The notes beneath the pieces were generated by a model, which was not told the origin of the DNA, did not search any database, and saw only the letters and a list, made by a program, of their open reading frames with translations. Below are positions 27,614 through 36,543 of a DNA stretch of 64,000 bases, in pieces; position 1 is the stretch's first letter, and each line of letters opens with the position of its first letter. Source of the stretch: Bacillota bacterium (GTDB taxonomy: Bacteria > Bacillota > Clostridia > Clostridiales > Clostridiaceae). A program made the translations under genes and the position numbers. The DNA is taken from NCBI GenBank assembly GCA_021781655.1, contig JAJXWJ010000003.1, positions 21,680-85,679 on the forward strand, in the 5' to 3' direction.

Positions 27614-27796
27614 ATGAAAAATCACTTGATTTTTCAGAGTGGGAGAGTTTGGATAGATATGTCTTGGTCTGCTGCTATTGGTGTTTTTGTAGCTTCACTA
27701 GTATTAGGTGGTAAAGTAAAAAGATCATTTAAAAACATAGGCGCAGCTGTTGTAGCAGGAATTTTGAGTGGAATAGTTTTATGGCTTTTGAGTTAA
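27614..27796 (+). CDS. Small two-helix membrane protein, start unclear
   Basis: From the first ATG the frame codes 60 residues with one clear membrane segment (IVLWLLS at the end and SAAIGVFVASLVLGG in the middle). The frame is open upstream to 27545, directly after the phosphatase stop, and reads KCINTAFFLTGTIWVINHGM, another likely membrane segment. No ATG, GTG or TTG lies in that extension, and the ATG at 27614 has no good ribosome site. The gene may be decayed, use an unusual start, or have a frameshift near the run of T at 27575-27582. Family unknown. It is convergent with the MocR gene, overlapping by 4 bases. Confidence 0.45.
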   Translation: MKNHLIFQSGRVWIDMSWSAAIGVFVASLVLGGKVKRSFKNIGAAVVAGILSGIVLWLLS

Positions 27797-29151
27797 AAGC
27801 TATAATTATATAGTTTATCTAATTCTTCAACAATTATATCCATACCTTTCTTTATTTCCTGAGTGCTGACGCAGGCTATGCTTAGTCTTATTCCCTTTTT
27901 ATAGTTTTCCTTGTCATAATAATATCTATCTCCTGGTGACACAAGTACCTTTCGATTTTTTAAAGCTTCTACCAATTTTTTTTCATCAATATAATCTGGA
28001 AGCAAAAGATAAAAGTAGAAACAGTTTTTTCCTCCAATTGGTTTAATGTCAAATCGTTTAAGCCTCTTTAGATTTTGCTGCAAAAGGATACTTTTTTCTT
28101 TTATTTCTTTTTTCATAGATGCAGTGTGCTTAAATAATATACCGCTTCTAATATAAATTTCAAAGGTTGCTTGGGATATAAGTGAAGCAGTAAAGTAAGA
28201 GGTGTAATATGACAATTCAATTTGGTACTTAAAGCTTTCTAAAAGGCAGTCTGGCATAATAGAAAGACCAAGCCTAATCCATGGAAGTATTTTAGAAAAA
28301 CTTTTTAAATAAATAAAATGCTTTCTATCTCCAAAAGAAAAAATAGGGTCATATTTTGTATCGGTACTTAAATCTCCAAAATAGTCGTCTTCTACGATAA
28401 AAACATCATGTTTAATTGCAAGCTTTGCTATTTCTTTATTTTGTTTTGTACTGTAAGAGGTTCCTAATGGGTTATGGTTTCTAGGTACAGTATAAAAAAA
28501 TTTAATGGAGTTATTTTTAAAAATTTGTTCTAATATTTTTAAATCTATGCCTTTTTCATCTCGCTTAATAGTAATTACCTCTAAATTAGAATATCTCAAA
28601 AATTCACTGAAAAATCTATATGTAGGGTCCTCTATTAAAATTTTTATTTTACCATTTGGGAAATCCATTTTACTTATAATGCTTAATACTTGCTGAATGC
28701 CTAAATTTATAAAAATATTATGTGACGATGTAAAAATTTGAAAGTTGGATAAATAATTTGGTAATACATTTTTTAATGATTCTACTCCGCCTCCAGAAGT
28801 ATTAATAAGAGAATTATTTGTATAAATATCTACAGCTCTGTCGAGACAATGCTTAAGATCTGGAGTATTCATATTTCCTATTATTAAGTTTCCTGTAGAG
28901 AAATTAATGATATCTGACATTTTATGATTGTTTGAAATGTGGTTTTCAACTATATAAAATCCGCTTTGAGGAATAGAATAAATTATATGTTTATTCTTTA
29001 AGGAGTCAAAAGCCTTTACTATAGTATTATTTGAACAATTATATATTTTGCTTAGTTCTCTTACAGAAGGAAGTTTTTTTCCGGCAGCATAAACTTTGTT
29101 TTCAATATCTTTAATTAATTCATCAGCCACTAATTCATATGTATAACTCAA
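27793..29151 (-). CDS. MocR-type regulator: GntR helix-turn-helix fused to aminotransferase fold
   Basis: A 452-residue protein. Residues about 8-70 are a GntR winged helix (GKKLPSVRELSKIYNCSNNT). The rest is a fold-type-I aminotransferase-like domain, with VEDDYFGDL (about 253-261) and the PLP lysine in KSFSKILPWIRLG (about 284-296). Such proteins sense PLP or a PLP-amino acid adduct and control nearby genes. No pdxST or transaminase gene is adjacent. It is divergent from the response regulator at 29290, with about 140 bases of shared promoter space, so autoregulation or control of that system is possible. Confidence 0.92.
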   Translation of the reverse strand: MSYTYELVADELIKDIENKVYAAGKKLPSVRELSKIYNCSNNTIVKAFDSLKNKHIIYSIPQSGFYIVENHISNNHKMSDIINFSTGNLIIGNMNTPDLKHCLDRAVDIYTNNSLINTSGGGVESLKNVLPNYLSNFQIFTSSHNIFINLGIQQVLSIISKMDFPNGKIKILIEDPTYRFFSEFLRYSNLEVITIKRDEKGIDLKILEQIFKNNSIKFFYTVPRNHNPLGTSYSTKQNKEIAKLAIKHDVFIVEDDYFGDLSTDTKYDPIFSFGDRKHFIYLKSFSKILPWIRLGLSIMPDCLLESFKYQIELSYYTSYFTASLISQATFEIYIRSGILFKHTASMKKEIKEKSILLQQNLKRLKRFDIKPIGGKNCFYFYLLLPDYIDEKKLVEALKNRKVLVSPGDRYYYDKENYKKGIRLSIACVSTQEIKKGMDIIVEELDKLYNYSF

Positions 29152-29289
29152 AAAATATCACCTCATGAAATTTAAATATAAACAGTTTATAATTATAGTA
29201 ACATCATTATTGTTATTTTTCTATGAAATGTATTGATTTTTATATAATAAGTATGCTTTAATTAGCTAAAACTAAAATGAGGTGGTAAA

Positions 29290-29982
29290 ATGCCTGTTTT
29301 GTCAAAAGATAAAGTAAATATTTTGGTAGTAGATGATGAGATTAACATAACAGAATTTATAAAAATGGGATTAGAAGCAGAAGGCTTTGCGGTATATATA
29401 GCTTATGATGGTAACGAAGCAATAGAACTTTCAAAAAAAATCAAACCACAAATTGTAATTTTAGATATAATGCTCCCGGGCATTAATGGATATGATGTTT
29501 GCTCCATTTTAAAAACTATAATTGATACTTCTGTAATAATGCTTTCTGCTAAGGATGAAATAGACGATAGGGTTAAAGGTTTAAATTTAGGTGCAGATGA
29601 CTATATGGTAAAACCTTTTAGTTTTAAAGAGTTACTTGCAAGGATAAATGCTAGACTAAGAAATAATAGTTTAGATGTAACCTCAGCAAATTTTGTGGCA
29701 GGCGACTTTGTACTTAAAGATGAAGCCCATGAAATACTTTACAAAAATGTGCTTTTAGAGCTTTCACCAACAGAATATAATCTTCTCAAGCTTTTAATAA
29801 TAAATAAAGGCATAGTTTTAAGCAAGTCTTCTATTTTAGAAAAGGTTTGGGGTTATGACTTTAATGGAGAAGAAAATATAGTTGAGGTCTATATTAGATA
29901 TATAAGAGATAAAATTGGTGATAAAGAGCACAATATAATTCGTACTATTAGAGGTGCTGGGTATAAGGTGGTAGAAAAGTGA
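29290..29982 (+). CDS. OmpR/PhoB-family response regulator
   Basis: A 230-residue regulator. The receiver domain (about 10-122) has phosphoacceptor Asp59 in VILDIMLPG, the acidic pair in VVDDE and the Lys in MVKPF. The winged helix (about 135-229) ends in the canonical RTIRGAGYKV. AGGTGG precedes the ATG. It overlaps the histidine kinase gene by 4 bases, so the pair is translationally coupled. The target genes are not evident. Confidence 0.94.
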   Translation: MPVLSKDKVNILVVDDEINITEFIKMGLEAEGFAVYIAYDGNEAIELSKKIKPQIVILDIMLPGINGYDVCSILKTIIDTSVIMLSAKDEIDDRVKGLNLGADDYMVKPFSFKELLARINARLRNNSLDVTSANFVAGDFVLKDEAHEILYKNVLLELSPTEYNLLKLLIINKGIVLSKSSILEKVWGYDFNGEENIVEVYIRYIRDKIGDKEHNIIRTIRGAGYKVVEK

Positions 29983-31496
29983 AAAGGTTAAAGGAATTAG
30001 TACAATTTAAAAGTCTTAGATGGAAATTGCTATCTAGATTCATTTTAATTTTAATTTTCCTACTCGTTATAATCGAAGTTTTTCAATATGTAACACTAAA
30101 GAATTTTCTTTATTCCAGTAAAGAACAAATATTAGATGCGAGGTTTTACAATTTAATTCCTTATAGTTCTAATATAAAGAAAGAAGCAGATGTAAAAAAT
30201 GATGCTTCTGAACTAATTAATTTGACTTTAGATGAAAATATGACTGCTGCTATTATTAATAGCGATGGCAATATTGTAGAAGCAAAAAACAATTCTCTTT
30301 TAACGCTTCAAAATAAAAATGCTATAGGTAATGGTCCTATACATAATGATGAAAAGGATATAGAAGTTTTACAAGTACCTAAGCTTTCAGCTACACAATA
30401 TAAGAATTTATTAAAGCAGCCTGGAACTTTAGAAGGCTATACATTGATAAAGGACAGTAATGGGAACACTCAGATTGTTGGATTTAGAAAGATAGGAAAT
30501 TTGAATTCCCCATTGGGTTTAGTACAGTTAAGTACTTCTTCAAGTTCAGTTGAGGATATAATTTTTAGGCAAATATATATTTTTATTATTGCTGCCTTTA
30601 TAGTACTTATTATTGGATCAATAATAGCAGGTAAAGCATTTAAAATTACGTTAAAGCCGCTTTATAAGATGACAGATACAGTGGGAGACATAGATGCAAA
30701 TCAGCTAAATTTAAGGTTACCAATAAACAATAATCAGATTGAAATAGATAGACTTTCAGTAGCCTTCAATAACATGATGGAAAGAATAGAAATTTCCTTT
30801 AACAAAGAGCAAGAGACTAGAGAAAGAATGAGACAATTTCTTTCTGATGCCTCTCATGAACTCAGAACCCCCTTAACTTCTATTCATGGCTTTGTTGAAG
30901 TGCTTTTAAGAGGTGCGGCAAAAAATGAAGAACAGCTAGATTTAGCACTTAACAGCATTTTGATGGAAAGCGATAGATTAACTAAGCTAGTTAATGATTT
31001 GCTCTTATTAAACAGGTTAGATCAACACCTGTCACAGGAAATGAAGCTTGAAAGCTTACAAGATATAATAAATGAAATTTATCCACAACTTGAAATTTTA
31101 TGCGGTAAGCGAAGCTTGAAGCTTGATTTTGAAAAAAACTTAAAAATAATCGCTAATAGAAATCAAATTAAACAGGTAGTTTTCAATCTTGTACAAAATT
31201 CAGTTAACCATACACTAGAAAAGGATGGACAAATTGAAATTTCCGTTGAGAACGCTAACAAATTTGCAGTAATTAAAGTTACGGATAACGGTTCAGGAAT
31301 ACAAAAGGATCAATTAAATAAAATTTTTGATAGATTTTTTAGGAGCGAAGCCCATAGGTCTCGAAAGCAAGGAGGCTATGGATTAGGGTTATCTATAGTT
31401 AAATCCATAGTTGATGCTCATAACGGAAAGATAGAAGTTATGAGTGAATACGGCAAAGGAACTACAATTTTAGTTTGTTTTAAAAGGGAAAAATGA
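29979..31496 (+). CDS. Membrane sensor histidine kinase
   Basis: A 505-residue kinase with GTG start overlapping the response regulator stop. TM1 is at about 17-40, an extracellular sensor of about 145 residues follows, TM2 is at about 196-218 and HAMP at about 220-272. The HisKA H-box is SDASHELRTPLTSIHGF (about 289-305). The ATPase domain has NQIKQVVFNLVQNSVNH, DNGSGI and GGYGLGLSI. It phosphorylates the regulator encoded just upstream. Signal unknown. Confidence 0.94.
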   Translation: MKRLKELVQFKSLRWKLLSRFILILIFLLVIIEVFQYVTLKNFLYSSKEQILDARFYNLIPYSSNIKKEADVKNDASELINLTLDENMTAAIINSDGNIVEAKNNSLLTLQNKNAIGNGPIHNDEKDIEVLQVPKLSATQYKNLLKQPGTLEGYTLIKDSNGNTQIVGFRKIGNLNSPLGLVQLSTSSSSVEDIIFRQIYIFIIAAFIVLIIGSIIAGKAFKITLKPLYKMTDTVGDIDANQLNLRLPINNNQIEIDRLSVAFNNMMERIEISFNKEQETRERMRQFLSDASHELRTPLTSIHGFVEVLLRGAAKNEEQLDLALNSILMESDRLTKLVNDLLLLNRLDQHLSQEMKLESLQDIINEIYPQLEILCGKRSLKLDFEKNLKIIANRNQIKQVVFNLVQNSVNHTLEKDGQIEISVENANKFAVIKVTDNGSGIQKDQLNKIFDRFFRSEAHRSRKQGGYGLGLSIVKSIVDAHNGKIEVMSEYGKGTTILVCFKREK

Positions 31497-31517
31497 TGAT
31501 GTTTTTTCCTTTTTTTT
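31482..31517 (+). terminator. Weak terminator at the end of the kinase gene
   Basis: AAAAGGGAAAAA (31482-31493) pairs with TTTTTTCCTTTTTTTT (31502-31517); the stop codon lies in the loop side. A/T-rich, so weaker than the others. Confidence 0.55.
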
Positions 31518-31678
31518 AATATAAAAATAGTTTTAAAATTATTGAAAATGTTTAACTAAGGTTGTAAAATTAAATTATATTGAAAATATTGTTATTTGAT
31601 TACTTTAAAGCTAGAAATAAAAATATCGTATTATTATAATTCAAAATTAATGAAAAGTAAAAGGAATTGGAGGGTACT

Positions 31679-32410
31679 ATGGGTAAAAAGAAAGAGTTTG
31701 GAGATGGAGTTTTATTTACAATTTTTAATTATATTTGGTGGTTTTTGCTGGCAAGCTTCTATTTTGCGCTAACTAACATACTGTTTATTTTTGTTTGGTT
31801 TATAACAAATGCTAATGGAGGTTCGATTTTTAATATTGTAACTGTTATAGCCCTACTTCCAGCAGGACCAGCATTAGTTGCCTTATTTAGTGTAATGGAG
31901 AAAATCGTACGAGAAAAAGATATTGAATTCACTAAGTCATTTTTTAAGGCCTACAAAGATAATTTTTTGGAAGTTTTATTTTATTGGACAATATTTATTG
32001 GGATTTTAAGCATAAGTTATGCTGATATTATTTACATAAATTCAAATGTAAAAAATTCATCCTTTGCGTATATTTTAGTTTCAGCTAAATTTATTTTATT
32101 AGCAGTAGATGTTATTTTAATTTCCACAGCATTTTATCTTTTCCCAATTATATCTAGATTGTATTTTAAAAAGAAAGATGCTATTAAAGTTGCCATGTAT
32201 TATGCAATAAAAAAACTTCATATAACAATATTAAATTGGTTTTATTTAATAGGATTAGCATACGTAGTAATAAATATATCAAGTCCGATTTTTATTTTTT
32301 TATTTTTTAGTGTATTGTGCTATTTGATTATTACAAATGAAAAATCCATTATAAAAGGTCTTGTGGAAAAATGTGAAGGTTTTCAAGAAAACGTTGTAAC
32401 TGTGGATTAA
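31679..32410 (+). CDS. YesL-like DUF624 membrane protein
   Basis: A 243-residue membrane protein with about five hydrophobic segments and the DUF624 features NYIWWFLLASFYFALTNI near the N-terminus and a central LPAGPALVALF. The start is 31679 behind GGAGGG; an in-frame TTG at 31667 overlaps that site. DUF624 (YesL) genes regularly precede YesM/YesN two-component genes in carbohydrate ABC operons. Biochemical role unknown; an accessory role in sensing or transport is inferred from that linkage. Confidence 0.85.
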   Translation: MGKKKEFGDGVLFTIFNYIWWFLLASFYFALTNILFIFVWFITNANGGSIFNIVTVIALLPAGPALVALFSVMEKIVREKDIEFTKSFFKAYKDNFLEVLFYWTIFIGILSISYADIIYINSNVKNSSFAYILVSAKFILLAVDVILISTAFYLFPIISRLYFKKKDAIKVAMYYAIKKLHITILNWFYLIGLAYVVINISSPIFIFLFFSVLCYLIITNEKSIIKGLVEKCEGFQENVVTVD

Positions 32411-32433
32411 AAATAGAAATGAGGTAGAAGTAT

Positions 32434-34143
32434 TTGAAAATATCAACGAAAATTTTATTTTATTATTTAGTGATTTTTATATTTTCAATGTCTTGTATCC
32501 TTGTATTCTTCGTGGAAACCGATAAGCAGACAATATATGACAAGGTAAAACAAATGTCTTTAGACGAAGTAAAATCAATTAGTTCAAAGATGGATTATAT
32601 AATTAATATTACAGATAATCAGTCAAAAATATTAATTTCAAGTGATACAATTCAAGGTATTTTAAGAGATGGAAGTGAACAAATTAATTTTTCAAATCAA
32701 CAAAAGATGGACAACTATATAGCAAACTTTATGAATTTTAATGACAATATTTCGTCAATTTATATTTTTGATAATTATGGAAATAAATATTCTGTTGATT
32801 ATTTATCTCAAACAAAAGCTATTAGCTTACAGTATATAAAAAAATCTAGTTGGTATGATAAACTTATTAAGTTACAAGGAGGATACTTGTTAAAGTTAAA
32901 TTCTGGAGACGAAAATAGTAGCGGTTCACAAAATTATATATCTTTGATAAGGATAATCAATGACTTGAATACTCAAAAAACTATAGGCATAATGGTAATT
33001 AATGTTTCTGAGAAATATATTAAAGATACTTTATATAATGAGAATTCATCACAGCAAAATTTTATTTTACTAGATGAAAATAATCACAATATTATTAATG
33101 CAAATACAGACAATAATAAAAATTTATTAAAGTATGTTAAATATAACAGCAATAGTTATTCAGCCATACAAGATATAAGTAATAAACCATACGTAATAAC
33201 ACAATTAAAAAATCAGTATGGCTGGAAGGTTATAAGCATAAATTTACTTAATGGTCTATACACTGGAAGTAAAAATTATGACTTATTGCTTTTATTTGCA
33301 ATACTAATTAATGGGATTTTATTTGTAGTAGGTCTCATTTTTACGTCTATAATTATAACTAAACCAATACAAAAGCTTACTGAAGCAATGAAAGAAGTTG
33401 AGCTTGGTGAATTTAAAGAGGTAAATATAAAAACTGGTAATGATGAAATAGGGGAACTTAAAAATATATACAATATAATGATTGTACAAATTAGAAATCT
33501 TTTTGAAGATGTCATTGAAGAAAATAAAAGAAAAAGAAAAGCAGAATTAGATGTACTTCAAACTCAAATTAAGCCTCATTTTCTATATAATTCACTAGAT
33601 GCAATAAGTTCTTTAGTTTTATCTAGAGAAAACGATTTAGCTTTTAATTTTGTTAAAGATTTAGGTCAATTTTATAGATTATTTTTAAGCAACGGCAAAG
33701 AAGAAATTACTATTAACGAAGAGATTACTATGGTAACTCATTATTTAGAAGTTCAAAAAATAAGATTTAGTGGGAAATTTACTACAGAGGTTGATGTTGA
33801 TGAAAGAGTATTAGATATCAAAATTCCAAGATTAACCTTGCAGCCGCTTGTTGAAAATGCAATAAATCATGGAATAAGAGGGAAAATAGGAAAAAGCAAA
33901 ATTATGATAACAGCTTATTATTATGAAGAACACATAATTTTATCGATAGAAGATGATGGGATAGGTATTGATGATATGACTATGGAAAATATTAAAAAGG
34001 GTGTTTTTAATGGTGTAGGACTTAGGGCAACAATAGAAAGGCTTAATATATATTATAACTCTTTAAATGCTATGGAAATTCAAAGTGAAAAAAATAAAGG
34101 TACCAAAATAGTAATTACGATTCCAAATGTAAAGGGGGTTTAA
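32434..34143 (+). CDS. YesM-like sensor histidine kinase
   Basis: A 569-residue kinase starting with TTG behind GAGGT. TM1 is at about 7-27, a Cache-like extracellular sensor spans about 28-280, TM2 is at about 284-305, then HAMP (about 305-360). The His_kinase H-box is QIKPHFLYNSLDAI (about 380-393), and the ATPase lobe has PRLTLQPLVENAINHGI and DDGIGI. This LytS/YesM architecture pairs with AraC-type YesN regulators. Here it probably senses xylo-oligosaccharide outside the cell for the transporter operon downstream. The ligand is inferred from the neighbouring genes. Confidence 0.94.
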   Translation: MKISTKILFYYLVIFIFSMSCILVFFVETDKQTIYDKVKQMSLDEVKSISSKMDYIINITDNQSKILISSDTIQGILRDGSEQINFSNQQKMDNYIANFMNFNDNISSIYIFDNYGNKYSVDYLSQTKAISLQYIKKSSWYDKLIKLQGGYLLKLNSGDENSSGSQNYISLIRIINDLNTQKTIGIMVINVSEKYIKDTLYNENSSQQNFILLDENNHNIINANTDNNKNLLKYVKYNSNSYSAIQDISNKPYVITQLKNQYGWKVISINLLNGLYTGSKNYDLLLLFAILINGILFVVGLIFTSIIITKPIQKLTEAMKEVELGEFKEVNIKTGNDEIGELKNIYNIMIVQIRNLFEDVIEENKRKRKAELDVLQTQIKPHFLYNSLDAISSLVLSRENDLAFNFVKDLGQFYRLFLSNGKEEITINEEITMVTHYLEVQKIRFSGKFTTEVDVDERVLDIKIPRLTLQPLVENAINHGIRGKIGKSKIMITAYYYEEHIILSIEDDGIGIDDMTMENIKKGVFNGVGLRATIERLNIYYNSLNAMEIQSEKNKGTKIVITIPNVKGV

Positions 34144-34145
34144 AA

Positions 34146-35810
34146 ATGTCAAATACAACAAAAAAAATCAAAGTAGTTGTAGTTGATGATGAACAGCTTG
34201 AAATAAACTTGATTAAAAATTGCATCAACTGGGATTTTTTAAATATGGAAATAGTAGGCGAAGCACAAGACGCTATTTCTGCATTAGAACTTGTTGAAGA
34301 AATATCTCCTGATATTATATTCACAGATATTAATATGCCTATAACTGATGGAATAAAATTTAGTGAGATGGTTATCAAAAGATATCCCAAAACTAAAATA
34401 GTAATATTGTCAGGGTATGATAATTTTAATTATGTTCAAAAAAGTATGCATATTGGTGCTTCCGATTATATTTTAAAGCCAATTAATAATGACGAACTTT
34501 TTAAAGCAGCTTCAAAGCTTAAAAACATCATTGATTTTGAAAGGGAAAGTTCAAAGGAATACAATTTATTAAAAAAGGAATTGACAGATAATCTTCCTTA
34601 TATAAAAGAAAAGTTTCTAAATGAGCTTATTTGCAATAATCTTGATACAGAAAAAATAATTAATAAAGCTTTATTTTTAGGGTTACGCTTTAAATATCAA
34701 TATATTCAAGTTGCAGCTATAGAAATTACTAGCTTAAGGGAAAATAATTATAATGGATTGAGTTTTAAGAGAAATACTATAGTAATGAATGTAGTAAAAC
34801 AATTTTTTCAAATGGATGAATATACATATATTTTTTATGATATGCAAAATAGAATAATAATTTTAAATAATAATGAGAATATAGATTTATTAGAAAAATG
34901 TGAAGAGTTAAAGGTTAGTATTGTGGATGAAACACAATTTTGTGTAAGTATAGGTATTGGAAGACAAATGAAGCATATATGGGAAATAGAAGCTTCTTAT
35001 AAAGAGGCTTTAGCTGCTTTAAAATATAGAGTAACTGAAGGAAATAATTTAGTTATCCTTTATGATCATATAAGCATAGGTAATATAAATCAAAATGTAT
35101 GCAATATAAATGAGCTAAATGAAAAGTTGAGTTTTTATTTAAGGTCAGCATTATATGACAAGGCCAGCTCAATAATTGAACAATATTTTAAAAATATAGA
35201 TTTAGACGATAGAAATAACTTAAAAGAATTAAGAATAATGGCAATGAATATTGTTACTACAAGTTTTAAAACCTTAATAAGTATGGGGCTATATAATAGT
35301 GACGAATTATATAACATTCAAATAAGGTTATTTAATGAATTAATTTTATTAGATACACTGCCGGATATAATTAAAGCTTTAAATGAAGTTATTTTGGAAG
35401 CGGTAAAAAAAGATAACATTAATAAACCAAGTAAAATGGATGATATAATAATTAAGGCTAAGGAATATATTGATGCAAATTTGAGCGATTGTGAATTGTC
35501 TCTTTCTTTGACTGCAAAGCATTTATATATAAATCCAAGCTATTTAAGCAGGATGTTTAAAAAAGAAATAGGAATAAGTTTTGTGGAGTATATTACTAAA
35601 ACTCGTATGGAAAAAGCTATTGAGCTTTTAAGAAAAGGTGAATTGAAGGTTTTTGAAATCGCTGACTGTATAGGAATTTCAGATTCAAATTATTTTTCTA
35701 CCTGCTTTAAAAAGTATTTTGGAGTTTCTGTAAGTGAGTATAAAAAATATATTAATAATAATTTGAAAGAAAATGAATATTGTAATATAAAATCTGCTAA
35801 TTTAAATTAA
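34146..35810 (+). CDS. YesN-like response regulator with AraC DNA-binding domain
   Basis: A 554-residue regulator. The receiver (about 8-128) has phosphoacceptor Asp in IIFTDINMPITDG (about 60). A long helical linker of about 300 residues follows, and two AraC helix-turn-helix units end the protein (KHLYINPSYLSRMFKKEIG and IADCIGISDSNYFSTCFKK). It starts 3 bases after the kinase stop. It probably activates the transporter genes at 36544-39953 when phosphorylated by the YesM-like kinase. Confidence 0.94.
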   Translation: MSNTTKKIKVVVVDDEQLEINLIKNCINWDFLNMEIVGEAQDAISALELVEEISPDIIFTDINMPITDGIKFSEMVIKRYPKTKIVILSGYDNFNYVQKSMHIGASDYILKPINNDELFKAASKLKNIIDFERESSKEYNLLKKELTDNLPYIKEKFLNELICNNLDTEKIINKALFLGLRFKYQYIQVAAIEITSLRENNYNGLSFKRNTIVMNVVKQFFQMDEYTYIFYDMQNRIIILNNNENIDLLEKCEELKVSIVDETQFCVSIGIGRQMKHIWEIEASYKEALAALKYRVTEGNNLVILYDHISIGNINQNVCNINELNEKLSFYLRSALYDKASSIIEQYFKNIDLDDRNNLKELRIMAMNIVTTSFKTLISMGLYNSDELYNIQIRLFNELILLDTLPDIIKALNEVILEAVKKDNINKPSKMDDIIIKAKEYIDANLSDCELSLSLTAKHLYINPSYLSRMFKKEIGISFVEYITKTRMEKAIELLRKGELKVFEIADCIGISDSNYFSTCFKKYFGVSVSEYKKYINNNLKENEYCNIKSANLN

Positions 35811-35910
35811 GAAGGGTCAATTTGATCAAAATCAAGATTATATATATGGAAAAGGTAAAATTCGTGATAAAATAGAGTCACTATATATAGATGATTGTAT
35901 GCATAATGTA

Positions 35911-35938
35911 TTTACAATTGCACATAATTTGCTATAAT
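35911..35938 (+). promoter_or_regulatory. Promoter of the toxin-antitoxin pair
   Basis: TTTACA (35911-35916), 16-base spacer, TATAAT (35933-35938), then AAAGGAG before the antitoxin ATG at 35970. The upstream 35820-35910 shows no obvious terminator for the YesN gene. Confidence 0.7.
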
Positions 35939-35969
35939 ATATATAATAGTAAGTAAAAGGAGTGATACT

Positions 35970-36236
35970 ATGGCTCTAAAAACAGTTAATATTCGTATAG
36001 ATGAAGAATTAAAAAAACAAGCAGAAAGTCTATTTGCAGACTTCGGCATGAATACTACGACCGCATTTACTATTTTTGCTAAGGCAGTTGTTAGAGAAAG
36101 ACGAATACCTTTTGAAATTACTGCAGGTGAACTATTTTATTCTGAAGCTAACATGTCGCATTTAAAAAAATCTATTAAGCAGCTTGATCAAGGAAAAGTT
36201 AAATCGCATGATCTTATTGAGGTAGACGATGATTAA
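35970..36236 (+). CDS. RelB/DinJ-family antitoxin
   Basis: An 88-residue protein with the RelB/DinJ ribbon-helix-helix N-terminus: LKTVNIRIDEELKKQAESLF and GMNTTTAFTIFAKAVVRE. The C-terminal half should wrap and neutralise the toxin. Its last 8 bases overlap the toxin gene, the usual coupling for such pairs. It probably represses its own promoter with the toxin as co-repressor. Confidence 0.92.
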   Translation: MALKTVNIRIDEELKKQAESLFADFGMNTTTAFTIFAKAVVRERRIPFEITAGELFYSEANMSHLKKSIKQLDQGKVKSHDLIEVDDD

Positions 36237-36489
36237 GGTTTGGACAGATGAAGCTTGGAATGACTATATTTATTGGCAATCTCAAGATAAAAAAACTTTG
36301 AAAAGAATTAATAATCTGCTTAAAGACATTGATTGTAATGGCTATAATGGCATTGGTAAACCTGAACCATTAAAGCATGAGCTGCAAGGTTTTTGGAGTA
36401 GACGTATTGATGATACCAATCGGCTAGTTTATAGGATTCAAGATGAACAAATTGAAATAGTTCAATGTAAAACTCATTATGAAAAATAG
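36229..36489 (+). CDS. YoeB/Txe-family ribosome-dependent mRNA interferase toxin
   Basis: An 86-residue toxin of YoeB type. Visible features: WTDEAWNDYIYWQSQDKKTL, the GKPEPLKHELQGFWSRRID core with the catalytic Glu/Arg, NRLVYRI and the C-terminal CKTHYEK that supplies His and Tyr. YoeB toxins cleave mRNA in the ribosomal A site. Usual partners are YefM/Phd antitoxins; here it is paired with a RelB/DinJ protein. Length is complete. Confidence 0.93.
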   Translation: MIKVWTDEAWNDYIYWQSQDKKTLKRINNLLKDIDCNGYNGIGKPEPLKHELQGFWSRRIDDTNRLVYRIQDEQIEIVQCKTHYEK

Positions 36490-36496
36490 CAAATTT

Positions 36497-36525
36497 AAAG
36501 GACTAAGCTTATTTCTTAGTCCTTT
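36497..36525. terminator. Bidirectional terminator between toxin and binding-protein genes
   Basis: AAAGGACTAAG (36497-36507) pairs with CTTAGTCCTTT (36515-36525) around a 7-base loop. T-rich sequence follows on the plus strand, and it lies between convergent genes. Confidence 0.85.
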
Positions 36526-36543
36526 GTTTTGATTTGATTCTTT

